In this document: piece after piece, positions 1-8,525 of the stretch
Position numbering within the stretch: the first letter of the stretch is position 1
Layout: the number at the start of each line of letters is the position of its first letter
DNA from: Mycolicibacterium sp. P9-22
Lineage (GTDB): Bacteria; Actinomycetota; Actinomycetes; Mycobacteriales; Mycobacteriaceae
Length of the DNA: 64,000 nucleotides
Assembly: GCF_008329585.1 (NCBI RefSeq)
Contig: NZ_NPKP01000011.1
Location: 62,001 to 126,000 of the forward strand
Reading direction: 5' to 3'
Translations under genes and position numbers: made by a program
Notes under the pieces: generated by a model
What the model saw: the letters and a program-made list of their open reading frames with translations, nothing else
Told to the model about the DNA's origin: nothing
Database searches by the model: none

Positions 1-806
1 GGTCGGTGGACGATATCCGCTCCCGGGTCGCCGATATCACCACCTCCGATCTGACCGGCCGGGTGCCGGTGCCGGACAGCCGCGACGAGATCGCCGCACT
101 CGCGGTGACGATGAACGAGATGCTGGCCAGGGTCGAGGCCGGTCACGCCGCCCAACAGCGGTTCGTCGGTGACGCGTCGCATGAGTTGCGCAGTCCGTTG
201 GCCACCATCATCTCGGCCCTCGAGGTGGCTCAGGCGCATCCGGATCTGCTCAACTCCGAGCTGGCCCAGCACACCCTGATGCCCGAGGCGCAGCGGATGC
301 GCTCGCTGATCGACGATCTGCTGCTGCTCGCACGCGCCGACGAACGCGGCTGGAACATCCGCCGCGACGATGTGGATCTGGATGATCTGGCGAACGGCGA
401 GATCGACCGGCTCAGGCGGGAAAGCGATCTGGAGGTGACCGCGGCTGTCGAACCGGTACGGGTCAGCGGCGATCCGGGCGCGCTGGCCAGGGTGCTGCGC
501 AATCTGCTGGACAACGCCGCCCGGCACGCGTCATCGGTGGTCGAGGTGGACCTGCGCCACGCCGAAGGACATGCGGTGCTGACCATCGGTGACGACGGCC
601 CAGGAATTCCTGTGGGGGACAGGCTTCGGGTATTCGACCGTTTTGTCCGGTTGGATGAGGGCCGATCCCGCGGCGCCGGTGGCACCGGTCTGGGGCTGGC
701 CATCGTGTCGGAGATCGTCGCAGCCCACCACGGGCAGGTCCGCATCGAGGACCGTCCCGGCGGTGGGACGCGGGCGGTGGTTCAGTTGTCGGCGGCCAGC
801 CGGTAG
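1..806 (+). CDS. Sensor histidine kinase, 5' partial
   Basis: C-terminal part of a membrane sensor kinase; the reading frame runs off the left edge, so the sensor and membrane segments are missing. Visible in order: the end of a HAMP linker, a HisKA dimerisation helix with the phospho-acceptor His in DASHELRSPL, then an HATPase domain with the N box (LRNLLDNAARHA), G1 (GDDGPGIP) and G2 (GTGLGLAI). It would autophosphorylate and pass phosphate to a response regulator. The likely partner, an OmpR-type regulator, lies on the opposite strand, and the two genes overlap at their 3' ends by 25 bp, which is unusual for a two-component pair. The stop is TAG at 804-806. The stimulus is unknown. Confidence 0.9.
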   Translation, partial: SVDDIRSRVADITTSDLTGRVPVPDSRDEIAALAVTMNEMLARVEAGHAAQQRFVGDASHELRSPLATIISALEVAQAHPDLLNSELAQHTLMPEAQRMRSLIDDLLLLARADERGWNIRRDDVDLDDLANGEIDRLRRESDLEVTAAVEPVRVSGDPGALARVLRNLLDNAARHASSVVEVDLRHAEGHAVLTIGDDGPGIPVGDRLRVFDRFVRLDEGRSRGAGGTGLGLAIVSEIVAAHHGQVRIEDRPGGGTRAVVQLSAASR

Positions 807-1456
807 CCCACACCTCGGATGGTCTCGATGGTGTTGGTGCCGAACGGGATGTCGATCTTGCGGCGGACATAACCGACATACACCTCGACGACATTGTCGG
901 GACCGTCGTAGTGGGCGTCCCAGACGTTGTGCAGGATATCGGCCTTGGTGACGGCGACGTTCTTGTTCCTCATCAGATACTCCAGCACCCCGTACTCACG
1001 CGGGGTCAACGACAGCGCCTTGTCGCCGCGTTGCACCAGGCGCCGGCCCGGATCGACCGTGAGGGTGCCCGCCGTCAGCATCGGCGGTTTGTGCGGTGCC
1101 GCGCGGCGAACCAGAGCACGCAGCCTGGCCACCAGCACGATGAACGAGAACGGCTTCGTCAGGTAGTCGTCGGCGCCGAGATCGAAGGCGTCGGTCTGGT
1201 CGTACTCGCCGTCCTTGGCGGTCAGCATCAGCACCGGTGTCCACACCGAACGCGCCCGCATCCGGCGCAGCACCTCGTAGCCGTTCAGGCCGGGCAGCAT
1301 GATGTCGAGCACCACGACATCGAAGTCGTTCTCGGTGGCCTGCCAGAGCCCGTCGATGCCGTTGGCGGCCTCCACGACGGCGAACCCTTCGGCCCGCAGT
1401 CCGATTGCCAGCGTGGAACTCAACCGGGGTTCGTCCTCGACGATCAGAACCTTCAT
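782..1456 (-). CDS. OmpR/PhoB-family response regulator
   Basis: Transcription factor of 224 residues. The receiver domain (about 1-115) starts MKVLIVEDEP with the acidic pair, carries the phospho-accepting Asp in VVVLDIML, and has the switch Lys in LTKPFS. The C-terminal winged helix (about 125-222) ends in ETIRGVGYRL, typical of the PhoB group. I chose the ATG at 1456 because the conserved beta-1 strand begins there; an upstream extension to 1522 is Arg/Cys-rich and unlike the family. It converges on the histidine kinase gene and probably pairs with it. No operator is obvious. Targets are unknown, though the ectoine operon is the next locus beyond its start. Confidence 0.9.
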   Translation of the reverse strand: MKVLIVEDEPRLSSTLAIGLRAEGFAVVEAANGIDGLWQATENDFDVVVLDIMLPGLNGYEVLRRMRARSVWTPVLMLTAKDGEYDQTDAFDLGADDYLTKPFSFIVLVARLRALVRRAAPHKPPMLTAGTLTVDPGRRLVQRGDKALSLTPREYGVLEYLMRNKNVAVTKADILHNVWDAHYDGPDNVVEVYVGYVRRKIDIPFGTNTIETIRGVGYRLAADN

Positions 1457-1880
1457 AACGTCTCTATGTTTACAGCCTTCACGCAGAGGTCGGCACGCCA
1501 CACCGTTGCGCGGGACCCACATGCCAGGGGGTCAACGATGAGCATGGAGGCAATAGCGCTGGTCATGGCGCGCCGACGGTCTGTTCGGCCTGCGTATCCA
1601 GTGACGCTAGCCCTCGGATCGAGACCGGGTGTGGGAATCGCCCGTTCGAGCGTGACTTGCATCACTGGTTGTGTAACGATTTGATAACGTTGCCTGACGG
1701 TTGCTTTTCTCGGCGGCCGCGGTGTCCGCGCAGGTGAGGCATGCGCCACCCGGCATGCCCGAGTTCAAACGTGATCTGTCGCAGCTTGATCCGCATGTTC
1801 GGCTCTGCCTACGGTCTGAGGCACCGAAGACTTGAAACCAAATGTGATCGATGACTGCTCGGTGGTGACTTTTACTCAAG
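1457..1880. other. Long intergenic region upstream of ectA
   Basis: These 424 bases separate the response regulator (reverse) from ectA (forward), so they hold two divergent promoters. The only clear pattern is a direct repeat at 1673-1688, listed separately. An open frame on the reverse strand at 1453-1749 has no recognisable domain and looks like chance in high-GC DNA. I see no RNA gene or convincing hairpin here. Confidence 0.6.
1673..1688 (+). promoter_or_regulatory. GlnR/MtrA-like direct repeat upstream of ectA
   Basis: GTAAC, six bases, then ATAAC. Actinobacterial GlnR boxes (GTnAC-N6-GaAAC) and MtrA boxes (GTAAC-N6-GTAAC) have this spacing, and this site differs from the MtrA form at one base. 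It lies about 195 bp before the ectA start. From memory, GlnR represses ectABCD in Streptomyces and MtrA controls osmoprotectant genes in Corynebacterium. Binding here is inference. Confidence 0.4.
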
Positions 1881-2438
1881 ATGACTGGCGTACAAACTGC
1901 TCCGGAAATGCGAACCGGGGCACATGAATGGGCGGCAGGGCTGCGGCCCCCACGGGGGTCCGATGCCCTCGCGATTCGCGAACTGGTCACCGAAACCGGT
2001 GTGCTGGACCTCAATTCGACCTATGCATATCTGCTACTGAGCACCGATTTCGCCCAGACGTCCATCGTCGCGGACATCGACGGTCGGCTGCAGGGCTTCA
2101 TCACCGGGTATCAACCGCCACCCCGGCCGGATGTGCTGTTCGTCTGGCAGGTCGCCGTGGCGCCGGCCGCCCAGCGGGCAGGCCTGGCCGCCGCCATGTT
2201 GGATGCCTTGGTGGAGCGGGTGCGTGCCGAGAACAACGGCGCTCCGCTCACCGTCGAGGCCACCGTGTCGCCGGGCAATACGAGTTCACGCGCCTTCTTC
2301 AGCGCCTTCGCACGCCGGCATGGCGTGCCGCTGACCGAGCACCCGCACTTCACGGCCGATCAACTCGACCCCGACGGGGCGCACGAGGACGAACCGCTGC
2401 TGAGAATCGGGCCCCTGCACAGCCCGACGGCCGGCTGA
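1881..2438 (+). CDS. ectA: L-2,4-diaminobutyrate N-gamma-acetyltransferase
   Basis: Transfers acetyl from acetyl-CoA to the 4-amino group of L-2,4-diaminobutyrate, the second step of ectoine synthesis. The protein is 185 residues with a single GNAT fold. The cofactor-binding strand and loop are seen in VWQVAVAPAAQRAGLAAAM, and VLDLNSTYAYLLL near the N-terminus is typical of EctA. It is the first gene of the ectABCD unit on the same strand, 63 bp before ectB. The ATG at 1881 has no strong ribosome binding site (only a weak purine run before it), so the exact start is less certain than the identity. Confidence 0.93.
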   Translation: MTGVQTAPEMRTGAHEWAAGLRPPRGSDALAIRELVTETGVLDLNSTYAYLLLSTDFAQTSIVADIDGRLQGFITGYQPPPRPDVLFVWQVAVAPAAQRAGLAAAMLDALVERVRAENNGAPLTVEATVSPGNTSSRAFFSAFARRHGVPLTEHPHFTADQLDPDGAHEDEPLLRIGPLHSPTAG

Positions 2439-2501
2439 CCTGCCCGATCAACCCATTTTGGATTCACCGCATCACTCTCAAAACTATTGGAGGACAGTAC
2501 T

Positions 2502-3797
2502 TTGCTGCTCGACACCCCGCCGGCGACCGGTTCGGCACTCACCGAAGCCGACCTACCTTCGGTGTTTTCCACCGTCGAATCCGAGGTGCGCAGCTACTGC
2601 CGGAACTGGCCGACTGTCCTGACGACCGCCAAAGATTCCTGGGTGACCGACACCGAGGGCCGCCGTTATCTCGATTTCTTCGCCGGTGCGGGGGCACTGA
2701 ACTACGGGCACAACAACACCCAACTCAAGAGCGCGTTACTGGAGTACCTGGGCGGCGACGGTATCGTGCACTCGCTGGACATCGCGACGGCGGCCAAACA
2801 GAACTTCCTCGAAACATTCGACCGGTTGATCCTGAAGCCCCGCAAGCTGGACTACAAGGTCCAGTTTCCCGGGCCGACCGGTGCGAACTCGGTGGAATCG
2901 GCGCTCAAACTGGCGCGCAAGGTGACCGGCCGTGAGTCGATCATCAGCTTTACCAATGCCTTCCACGGTATGACGCTCGGGGCACTGTCGGTGACCGGGA
3001 ACTCGATGAAACGGGCGGGAGCCGGAATCCCGTTGGTGCACGCGACTCCGATGCCCTACGACAACTACTTCGGCGGGGTCACCGAGGACTTCCACTGGTT
3101 CGAGCGGGTGCTCGACGACTCGGGCAGCGGACTGAACCATCCCGCGGCGGTGATCGTCGAAACCGTGCAGGGCGAGGGCGGTCTGAACGTCGCACGCCTG
3201 GAATGGCTGCAGGAACTCGCGAAACTGTGCCAGAAGCGCGAGATCCTGCTCATCGTCGACGACGTCCAGATGGGTTGTGGACGGACCGGCGAGTTTTTCA
3301 GCTTCGAGGCCGCCGGTATCGTGCCCGATATCGTCACGCTGTCGAAGTCGATCAGTGGCTACGGCCTGCCGATGGCGCTGACACTGTTGCGTCCGGAACT
3401 CGACGTCTGGGCCCCGGGGGAGCACAACGGCACCTTCCGCGGACACAACCCGGCATTCGTCACGGCCGCCAAGGCGCTCGAAACATACTGGAAAGACGAC
3501 CAATTCGCGGTCGACACCGTCGACAAGGGCAGGCTGATCCGCGATGGGCTGGACCGGATCGCGTCCTCGCATCACGGCGTATCCGCCCGTGGGAGGGGCA
3601 TGGCCCAGGGCCTGAGGTTCGATGACGCAGACCTCGCCGCCGACGTGTGCCGGGCCGCCTTCGAGCGCGGCACCCTGATGGAGACCAGCGGCCCGTCCGA
3701 CGAGGTGGTGAAGCTGCTTCCCCCGCTCACCACGTCGCGTAGCGATCTGGAGTCCGGCCTGGAGATCCTGGCCGAATCCGTCGCCGCCACCGTCTGA
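2502..3797 (+). CDS. ectB: Diaminobutyrate-2-oxoglutarate transaminase
   Basis: PLP enzyme that makes L-2,4-diaminobutyrate from aspartate semialdehyde with glutamate as amino donor, the first committed step to ectoine. It is a class III aminotransferase of 431 residues. VDDVQMGCGRTGEF supplies the cofactor-contacting Asp, and the Schiff-base Lys is in TLSKSISGYG (about residue 282). I start it at TTG 2502 because a full GGAGGA sits seven bases upstream (2489-2494); the in-frame TTG at 2487 would put that site inside the gene. TTG is a rare start and may limit expression. The gene lies between ectA and ectC. Confidence 0.93.
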   Translation: MLLDTPPATGSALTEADLPSVFSTVESEVRSYCRNWPTVLTTAKDSWVTDTEGRRYLDFFAGAGALNYGHNNTQLKSALLEYLGGDGIVHSLDIATAAKQNFLETFDRLILKPRKLDYKVQFPGPTGANSVESALKLARKVTGRESIISFTNAFHGMTLGALSVTGNSMKRAGAGIPLVHATPMPYDNYFGGVTEDFHWFERVLDDSGSGLNHPAAVIVETVQGEGGLNVARLEWLQELAKLCQKREILLIVDDVQMGCGRTGEFFSFEAAGIVPDIVTLSKSISGYGLPMALTLLRPELDVWAPGEHNGTFRGHNPAFVTAAKALETYWKDDQFAVDTVDKGRLIRDGLDRIASSHHGVSARGRGMAQGLRFDDADLAADVCRAAFERGTLMETSGPSDEVVKLLPPLTTSRSDLESGLEILAESVAATV

Positions 3798-3819
3798 TAC
3801 CCAGAGGAGCACATCCAAG

Positions 3820-4212
3820 ATGATTGTCCGTACCACCGCAGAGATCACCGGGACCGACCGGGACGTGGCCGCCGAATCGTGGCGCTCCAAGCGGATCATC
3901 CTGGCCGGCGACGGCGTGGGATTCTCGTTCCATGAGACGACCATCGAGGCGTCCTCGGTCCACGACTTCCATTACCAGCACCACGTCGAGGCGGTGTGGA
4001 TCGTCGAGGGCACCGGCACCTTGACCGATCTGGAGACCGGTGCGGTGCACCCCCTCGCGCCGGGAACCATGTATCTGCTCAACGGGCATGAGCGCCACCG
4101 GGTCACCTGTGCCGAGCAGCTCCGGATGTTGTGCGTGTTCAATCCGCCGGTCACGGGCAAGGAGGTCCACGACGAGTCCGGCGCCTACCCGGCACCACAG
4201 GTGGTCGCATGA
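3820..4212 (+). CDS. ectC: L-ectoine synthase
   Basis: Cyclises N-gamma-acetyl-diaminobutyrate to ectoine with loss of water. The product is 130 residues, the usual EctC length, and is a cupin: MIVRTTAEITGTDRDV at the N-terminus and the metal-site region HDFHYQHHVEAVWIVEGTGT are characteristic. A GAGGAG sequence about 12 bases before the ATG serves as ribosome binding site. Its stop codon overlaps the ectD start (ATGA), so the two are probably translationally coupled. Confidence 0.95.
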   Translation: MIVRTTAEITGTDRDVAAESWRSKRIILAGDGVGFSFHETTIEASSVHDFHYQHHVEAVWIVEGTGTLTDLETGAVHPLAPGTMYLLNGHERHRVTCAEQLRMLCVFNPPVTGKEVHDESGAYPAPQVVA

Positions 4213-5129
4213 GCGCGGCTCTACAGGATCTACCCGATCCGTACCCGACCCGGCTCGACCATGCGATCGCACCGATCGACCGACGCGAACCCGCGGTATG
4301 GGGAGACGCCGGCACCGGCCCGTTACCCGCCGGGGATCTGGATGCCTATGCCGCGCAAGGCTATTTGATCCGACCGGACACCGTGGCCGAAGAGGCGCTG
4401 CCGCCGCTCGGGAACGAACTGGAGCGGCTCGCCGCCGAACTCGACGATGACGACCCCCGGGTCATCCGCGAGCCGGGCGGCTCGATCCGGTCCATCTTCG
4501 CCCCGCATCTGCTCAGCGAGCTCGTCGCCGATGTGGTGCGCCTCGACACGGTGCTGCCGGTCGCACGCCAACTCCTGGGCAGCGACGTCTACATCCACCA
4601 GGCCCGGATCAACCTGATGCCGGCGTTCACCGGCACCGGTTTCTATTGGCACTCCGATTTCGAGACCTGGCACGCCGAGGACGGCATGCCGCAGATGCGT
4701 GCGGTGTCGTGCTCGATCGCGCTCACCCGCAACTTCGCCTACAACGGTTCGTTGATGGTCATTCCGGGGTCACACCGCACCTTCTATCCGTGTGTCGGTG
4801 CCACTCCGGACAATCACCACAGCTCGTCACTGGTCGCCCAGCAGTTCGGGGTACCCGACGAGAACACCCTGACCAAGGCGGTCGACAGAGACGGTATCGA
4901 ACAGTTCACCGGCGCAGCCGGTTCGGCGCTCTGGTTCGACTGCAACCTGCTGCACGGCTCGGGGTCGAACATCACCCCGCTGCCGCGTTCGAACATCTTC
5001 CTGGTGTTCAACTCCGTCGACAACGAGCTCACCTCGCCGTACGCGGCGGACGGGGTCCGGCCGGAGTACCTGGCGGCCCGGCACACCCGCTCGCTCGGGC
5101 TTCCCGCCCTCCACATGAGCTGCCGATAA
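4209..5129 (+). CDS. ectD: Ectoine 5-hydroxylase
   Basis: Fe(II)/2-oxoglutarate dioxygenase that converts ectoine to 5-hydroxyectoine. It has 306 residues. The family signature FYWHSDFETWHAEDGMP holds the iron ligands His148 and Asp150, and the distal His is in LLHGSGSN. I chose the ATG at 4209, which overlaps the ectC stop and begins the conserved N-terminus; an upstream in-frame ATG at 4131 lies inside ectC. Its presence says the organism makes hydroxyectoine as well as ectoine. dop starts 31 bp downstream from its own promoter. Confidence 0.94.
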   Translation: MSAALQDLPDPYPTRLDHAIAPIDRREPAVWGDAGTGPLPAGDLDAYAAQGYLIRPDTVAEEALPPLGNELERLAAELDDDDPRVIREPGGSIRSIFAPHLLSELVADVVRLDTVLPVARQLLGSDVYIHQARINLMPAFTGTGFYWHSDFETWHAEDGMPQMRAVSCSIALTRNFAYNGSLMVIPGSHRTFYPCVGATPDNHHSSSLVAQQFGVPDENTLTKAVDRDGIEQFTGAAGSALWFDCNLLHGSGSNITPLPRSNIFLVFNSVDNELTSPYAADGVRPEYLAARHTRSLGLPALHMSCR

Positions 5130-5148
5130 CAGCCGCTGGCACGTCCCC

Positions 5149-5154
5149 TAGGGT
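5149..5154 (+). promoter_or_regulatory. -10 box of a leaderless dop promoter
   Basis: TAGGGT, a TANNNT box, followed by six bases and the dop ATG. With the usual 6-8 nt from the -10 box to the transcription start, the mRNA would begin at the A of the start codon. No ribosome binding site is present, which agrees. Confidence 0.65.
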
Positions 5155-5160
5155 GGCCCT

Positions 5161-6669
5161 ATGCAACGGATCATCGGCACCGAGGTCGAATACGGCATCT
5201 CCTCGCCGTCGGACCCGACGGCGAATCCGATCCTGACCTCGACTCAGGCGGTGCTGGCCTACGCGGCCGCGGCCGGGCTGCAGCGGGCCAAACGCACGCG
5301 CTGGGACTACGAGGTGGAATCCCCGCTGCGCGATGCCCGTGGTTTCGACCTGTCCCGGACGTCCGGGCCGGCGCCGATCATCGACGCCGACGAGGTCGGC
5401 GCCGCGAACATGATCCTCACCAATGGGGCCCGGCTGTACGTCGACCACGCACACCCGGAGTACTCGGCTCCCGAGGTCACCGACCCGATGGACGCGGTGA
5501 TCTGGGACAAGGCCGGCGAACGCGTGATGGAGGCCGCCGCCCGGCACGTGGCCAGCGTGCCCGGTGCGGTCAAACTGCAGCTCTACAAGAACAACGTCGA
5601 CGGCAAGGGTGCGTCCTACGGCACGCACGAGAACTATCTGATGTCACGCCAGACGCCGTTCTCGGCCGTCATCGCGGGGTTCACCCCGTTCCTGGTGTCC
5701 CGGCAGGTGTTCACCGGGTCCGGGCGGGTGGGCATCGGACCGTCCGGCGATGAGCCCGGCTTCCAGCTGTCCCAGCGCGCCGACTACATCGAGGTCGAGG
5801 TCGGCCTGGAGACCACCCTCAAACGCGGCATCATCAACACCCGCGACGAACCGCACGCCGATGCCGACAAGTACCGGCGCCTGCACGTCATCATCGGTGA
5901 CGCGAACCTGGCCGAGACGTCGACCTATCTGAAGGTCGGCACCAGCTCGCTGGTGCTGGACCTCATCGAAGAGGGGCCTGCGCACGGTATCGATCTGTCC
6001 GACCTGGCGCTGGCCCGGCCGGTGCATGCGGTGCACGTCGTCAGCCGTGACCCGTCGCTGCGCGCCACCGTCGCGCTGGCCGACGGCCGCGAACTGACCG
6101 CGCTTGCGCTGCAACGGATCTACCTGGACCGGGTGGCCAAACTGGTGGCCGCCCGCGATCCGGATCCGCGCGCGGACCATGTCCTGGAGACCTGGGCGCA
6201 TGTGCTGGATCTGCTGGAACGGGATCCGATGGAGTGCGCCGAGATCCTGGACTGGCCGGCCAAGCTTCGGCTGCTCGAGGGATTCCGGCAGCGGGAGAAC
6301 CTGACCTGGTCGGCGCCGCGACTGCACCTGGTCGATCTGCAGTACTCGGATGTGCGCCTCGACAAGGGCCTGTACAACCGGCTGGTCGCGCGCGGTTCGA
6401 TGCAGCGCCTGGTGACCGAGCAGCAGGTGCTCGACGCCGTCGACAACCCGCCGACCGATACCCGCGCCTACTTCCGCGGCGAATGCCTGCGACGCTTCGG
6501 CGCCGATATCGCCGCGGCGAGCTGGGACTCGGTCATCTTCGATCTCGGTGGAGATTCACTCGTCCGGATTCCGACGCTGGAACCGCTGCGCGGCAGCAAG
6601 GCACACGTCGGTGCGCTGCTGGACTCGGTGGACAGTGCCGCCGAACTGGTCGAGCAGCTGACCACATAA
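5161..6669 (+). CDS. dop: Pup deamidase/depupylase
   Basis: Deamidates the C-terminal Gln of Pup to Glu so that it can be ligated, and also removes Pup from tagged proteins. It has 502 residues with a glutamine-synthetase-like fold. The N-terminal metal/ATP motif is GTEVEYGIS, followed by the longer Dop-type insertion not seen in PafA, then NGARLYVDHAHPEYSAPE and the conserved NTRDEPHADADKYRRLH also present in PafA. It stands at the head of dop-pup-prcB-prcA and is transcribed from an apparently leaderless start. The ARC/Mpa ATPase gene is not in the window. Confidence 0.95.
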   Translation: MQRIIGTEVEYGISSPSDPTANPILTSTQAVLAYAAAAGLQRAKRTRWDYEVESPLRDARGFDLSRTSGPAPIIDADEVGAANMILTNGARLYVDHAHPEYSAPEVTDPMDAVIWDKAGERVMEAAARHVASVPGAVKLQLYKNNVDGKGASYGTHENYLMSRQTPFSAVIAGFTPFLVSRQVFTGSGRVGIGPSGDEPGFQLSQRADYIEVEVGLETTLKRGIINTRDEPHADADKYRRLHVIIGDANLAETSTYLKVGTSSLVLDLIEEGPAHGIDLSDLALARPVHAVHVVSRDPSLRATVALADGRELTALALQRIYLDRVAKLVAARDPDPRADHVLETWAHVLDLLERDPMECAEILDWPAKLRLLEGFRQRENLTWSAPRLHLVDLQYSDVRLDKGLYNRLVARGSMQRLVTEQQVLDAVDNPPTDTRAYFRGECLRRFGADIAAASWDSVIFDLGGDSLVRIPTLEPLRGSKAHVGALLDSVDSAAELVEQLTT

Positions 6670-6704
6670 GCTGCGCTATCCCAGGCATCGCCGGTGTTGA
6701 CCGG

Positions 6705-6738
6705 TAGTGTGAAAGAACACTGACGAGCAATCAGGAGG
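6705..6738 (+). promoter_or_regulatory. pup promoter -10 and ribosome binding site
   Basis: TAGTGT (6705-6710) fits a -10 box and AGGAGG (6733-6738) is a near-perfect ribosome binding site five bases before the pup ATG. A small inverted repeat, AGTGT-N6-ACACT (6706-6721), overlaps the -10 box. Pup therefore appears to have its own promoter and, unlike dop, a leadered transcript. Confidence 0.5.
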
Positions 6739-6743
6739 CAGCG

Positions 6744-6938
6744 ATGGCTCAGGAGCAGACCAAGCGTGGCGGCGGCGGTGGCGAGGACGACGACGCCAGC
6801 GGCCCTTCGGCGGGCGGGCAGGAACGCCGCGAGAAGCTTGCCGAGGAGACCGACGATCTGCTCGATGAGATCGACGACGTCCTGGAAGAGAACGCCGAGG
6901 ACTTCGTGCGCGCCTATGTCCAAAAGGGCGGCCAGTGA
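6744..6938 (+). CDS. pup: Prokaryotic ubiquitin-like protein Pup
   Basis: Small protein tag of 64 residues that is joined to substrate lysines by PafA and read by the proteasomal ATPase. It is acidic and disordered in its first half; the helical half (residues about 35-58, LAEETDDLLDEIDDVLEENAED in the protein) mediates contact with the ATPase coiled coil. It ends in Gly-Gly-Gln, so it needs Dop to deamidate Gln64 first. Its stop overlaps the prcB start (GTGA). Confidence 0.97.
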   Translation: MAQEQTKRGGGGGEDDDASGPSAGGQERREKLAEETDDLLDEIDDVLEENAEDFVRAYVQKGGQ

Positions 6939-7786
6939 CGGCCTGGTCGAATAAGCCTTTCTCCAATCCGCTCGATCTCACGTCATCACATCTGAATCTG
7001 TCCTCCTTCTCCGACTTTCTGAGCAGGCAGGCCCCGGAGTTGCTTCCGGGTGGGGTCTCGCACACCGCCCCCAGCGGTGGTGTCGATCTGCCGCACGGGA
7101 CGACCATCGTGGCGCTGCGGTACCCCGGCGGGGTCCTGATCGCCGGTGACCGGCGCGCCACCCAGGGCAACATGATCGCCAGTCGCGACGTGCAGAAGGT
7201 GCACATCGCCGACGACTACGCGGCCACCGGCATCGCCGGCACCGCGGCGATCGCCGTCGAGTTCGCCCGGCTCTACGCGGTGGAGCTCGAGCACTACGAA
7301 AAGGTCGAGGGTGTCCCGCTGACCTTCCGCGGCAAGGTGAACCGGCTGGCAACGATGGTCCGCGGCAACCTCGGTGCGGCCCTTCAGGGCTTCGTCGCGC
7401 TGCCCCTGCTGGTCGCGTTCGATGTCGATGCCGTCGATCCGGTCAACGCGGGGCGCATCGTGTCCTTCGACGCGGCCGGCGGCTGGAACATCGAGGAAGA
7501 GGGTTACCAGGCAGTGGGTTCAGGGTCGCTGTTCGCCAAGTCGTCGATCAAGAAGCTGTACTCGCAGGTGACCGATGCCGATACGGCGCTCAAGGCCGCC
7601 ATCGAGGCGCTGTATGACGCCGCCGACGACGACTCGGCCACCGGCGGACCGGATCTGGTGCGCGGCATCTACCCGACCGCCGTGCTGATCGGGGCCGCGG
7701 GTGCCGAGGAAGTGACCGAGGCGCGGATCGCCGGCCTCGCGCGCGAAGTCATCGAGCGGCGGACACGTACGGACGGTAACGGCTGA
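6935..7786 (+). CDS. prcB: 20S proteasome beta subunit
   Basis: Catalytic subunit of the 20S core. The 283-residue precursor has a propeptide of about 55 residues, cleaved before Thr56 in LPHG/TTIVALRYPGG; Thr56 is the N-terminal nucleophile, and Lys and Asp of the active site follow in the fold (GDRRATQGN, DVQKVH). It starts with GTG overlapping the pup stop by four bases and ends one base into prcA, so all three genes are coupled. Assembles as the two inner heptamer rings. Confidence 0.96.
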   Translation: MTAWSNKPFSNPLDLTSSHLNLSSFSDFLSRQAPELLPGGVSHTAPSGGVDLPHGTTIVALRYPGGVLIAGDRRATQGNMIASRDVQKVHIADDYAATGIAGTAAIAVEFARLYAVELEHYEKVEGVPLTFRGKVNRLATMVRGNLGAALQGFVALPLLVAFDVDAVDPVNAGRIVSFDAAGGWNIEEEGYQAVGSGSLFAKSSIKKLYSQVTDADTALKAAIEALYDAADDDSATGGPDLVRGIYPTAVLIGAAGAEEVTEARIAGLAREVIERRTRTDGNG

Positions 7787-8514
7787 TGAGCTTCCCGTAC
7801 TTCATCTCGCCCGAGCAGGCGATGCGTGAGCGTTCCGAGCTTGCCCGCAAGGGCATTTCACGGGGACGCAGCGTGGTGGTGCTGGCCTACGACAGCGGTG
7901 TGCTGTTCGTGGCCGAGAACCCGTCGCGGTCCTTGCAGAAGGTCAGCGAACTCTATGACCGGGTCGGCTTCGCCGCCGTCGGACGCTTCAACGAGTTCGA
8001 CAAGCTGCGGGTGGCGGGTATCCAGTTCGCCGACACCCGCGGCTACGCCTATGACCGCCGGGATGTCACCGGCCGCCAGCTGGCGAATGTGTACGCCCAG
8101 GCGCTCGGCACGATCTTCACCGAACAGGCCAAGCCGTTCGAGGTCGAACTGTGCGTCGCCGAGGTGGCGCACTACGGGGAGACCAAAGCCCCTGAGCTGT
8201 ACCGCATCACCTACGACGGATCGATCGCCGATGAGCCGCATTTCGTGGTCATGGGTGGCACCACCGAGCCGATCGCGACGGCGCTGGGGGAGTCCTACAC
8301 CGAGAACGCCGGCTTGGCCGACGCGGTGAAGATCGCGGTGAACGCCCTGCGCGCCGGCGGCAGCGGCAGCGAACCCCGCGTCCTGGAACCGTCCACCATG
8401 GAAGTGGCGATCCTGGATGCGAGCCGTCCCCGGCGTGCGTTCCGGCGCATCACCGGGGCGGCGCTGGAGGCTCTGGTGCCCGCCACGGAACCCGATCAGG
8501 CACCGTCCGAGTAG
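7786..8514 (+). CDS. prcA: 20S proteasome alpha subunit
   Basis: Forms the outer heptamer rings that gate the proteasome and dock the ATPase. It has 242 residues. It opens MSFPYFISPEQAMRERSELA, the gating N-terminus and H0 helix of actinobacterial alpha subunits, and lacks the N-terminal Thr and propeptide of beta. The ATG shares one base with the prcB stop (TGATG). The gene ends 11 bp from a convergent SDR gene, with no obvious terminator hairpin between them. Confidence 0.96.
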   Translation: MSFPYFISPEQAMRERSELARKGISRGRSVVVLAYDSGVLFVAENPSRSLQKVSELYDRVGFAAVGRFNEFDKLRVAGIQFADTRGYAYDRRDVTGRQLANVYAQALGTIFTEQAKPFEVELCVAEVAHYGETKAPELYRITYDGSIADEPHFVVMGGTTEPIATALGESYTENAGLADAVKIAVNALRAGGSGSEPRVLEPSTMEVAILDASRPRRAFRRITGAALEALVPATEPDQAPSE

Positions 8515-8525
8515 TCGCCGAGCAC

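Noticed and set aside
1453..1749. 98-codon reverse frame in the ectA upstream region
   Set aside because: No domain, no ribosome binding site, Arg/Thr/Pro-rich composition typical of a chance frame.
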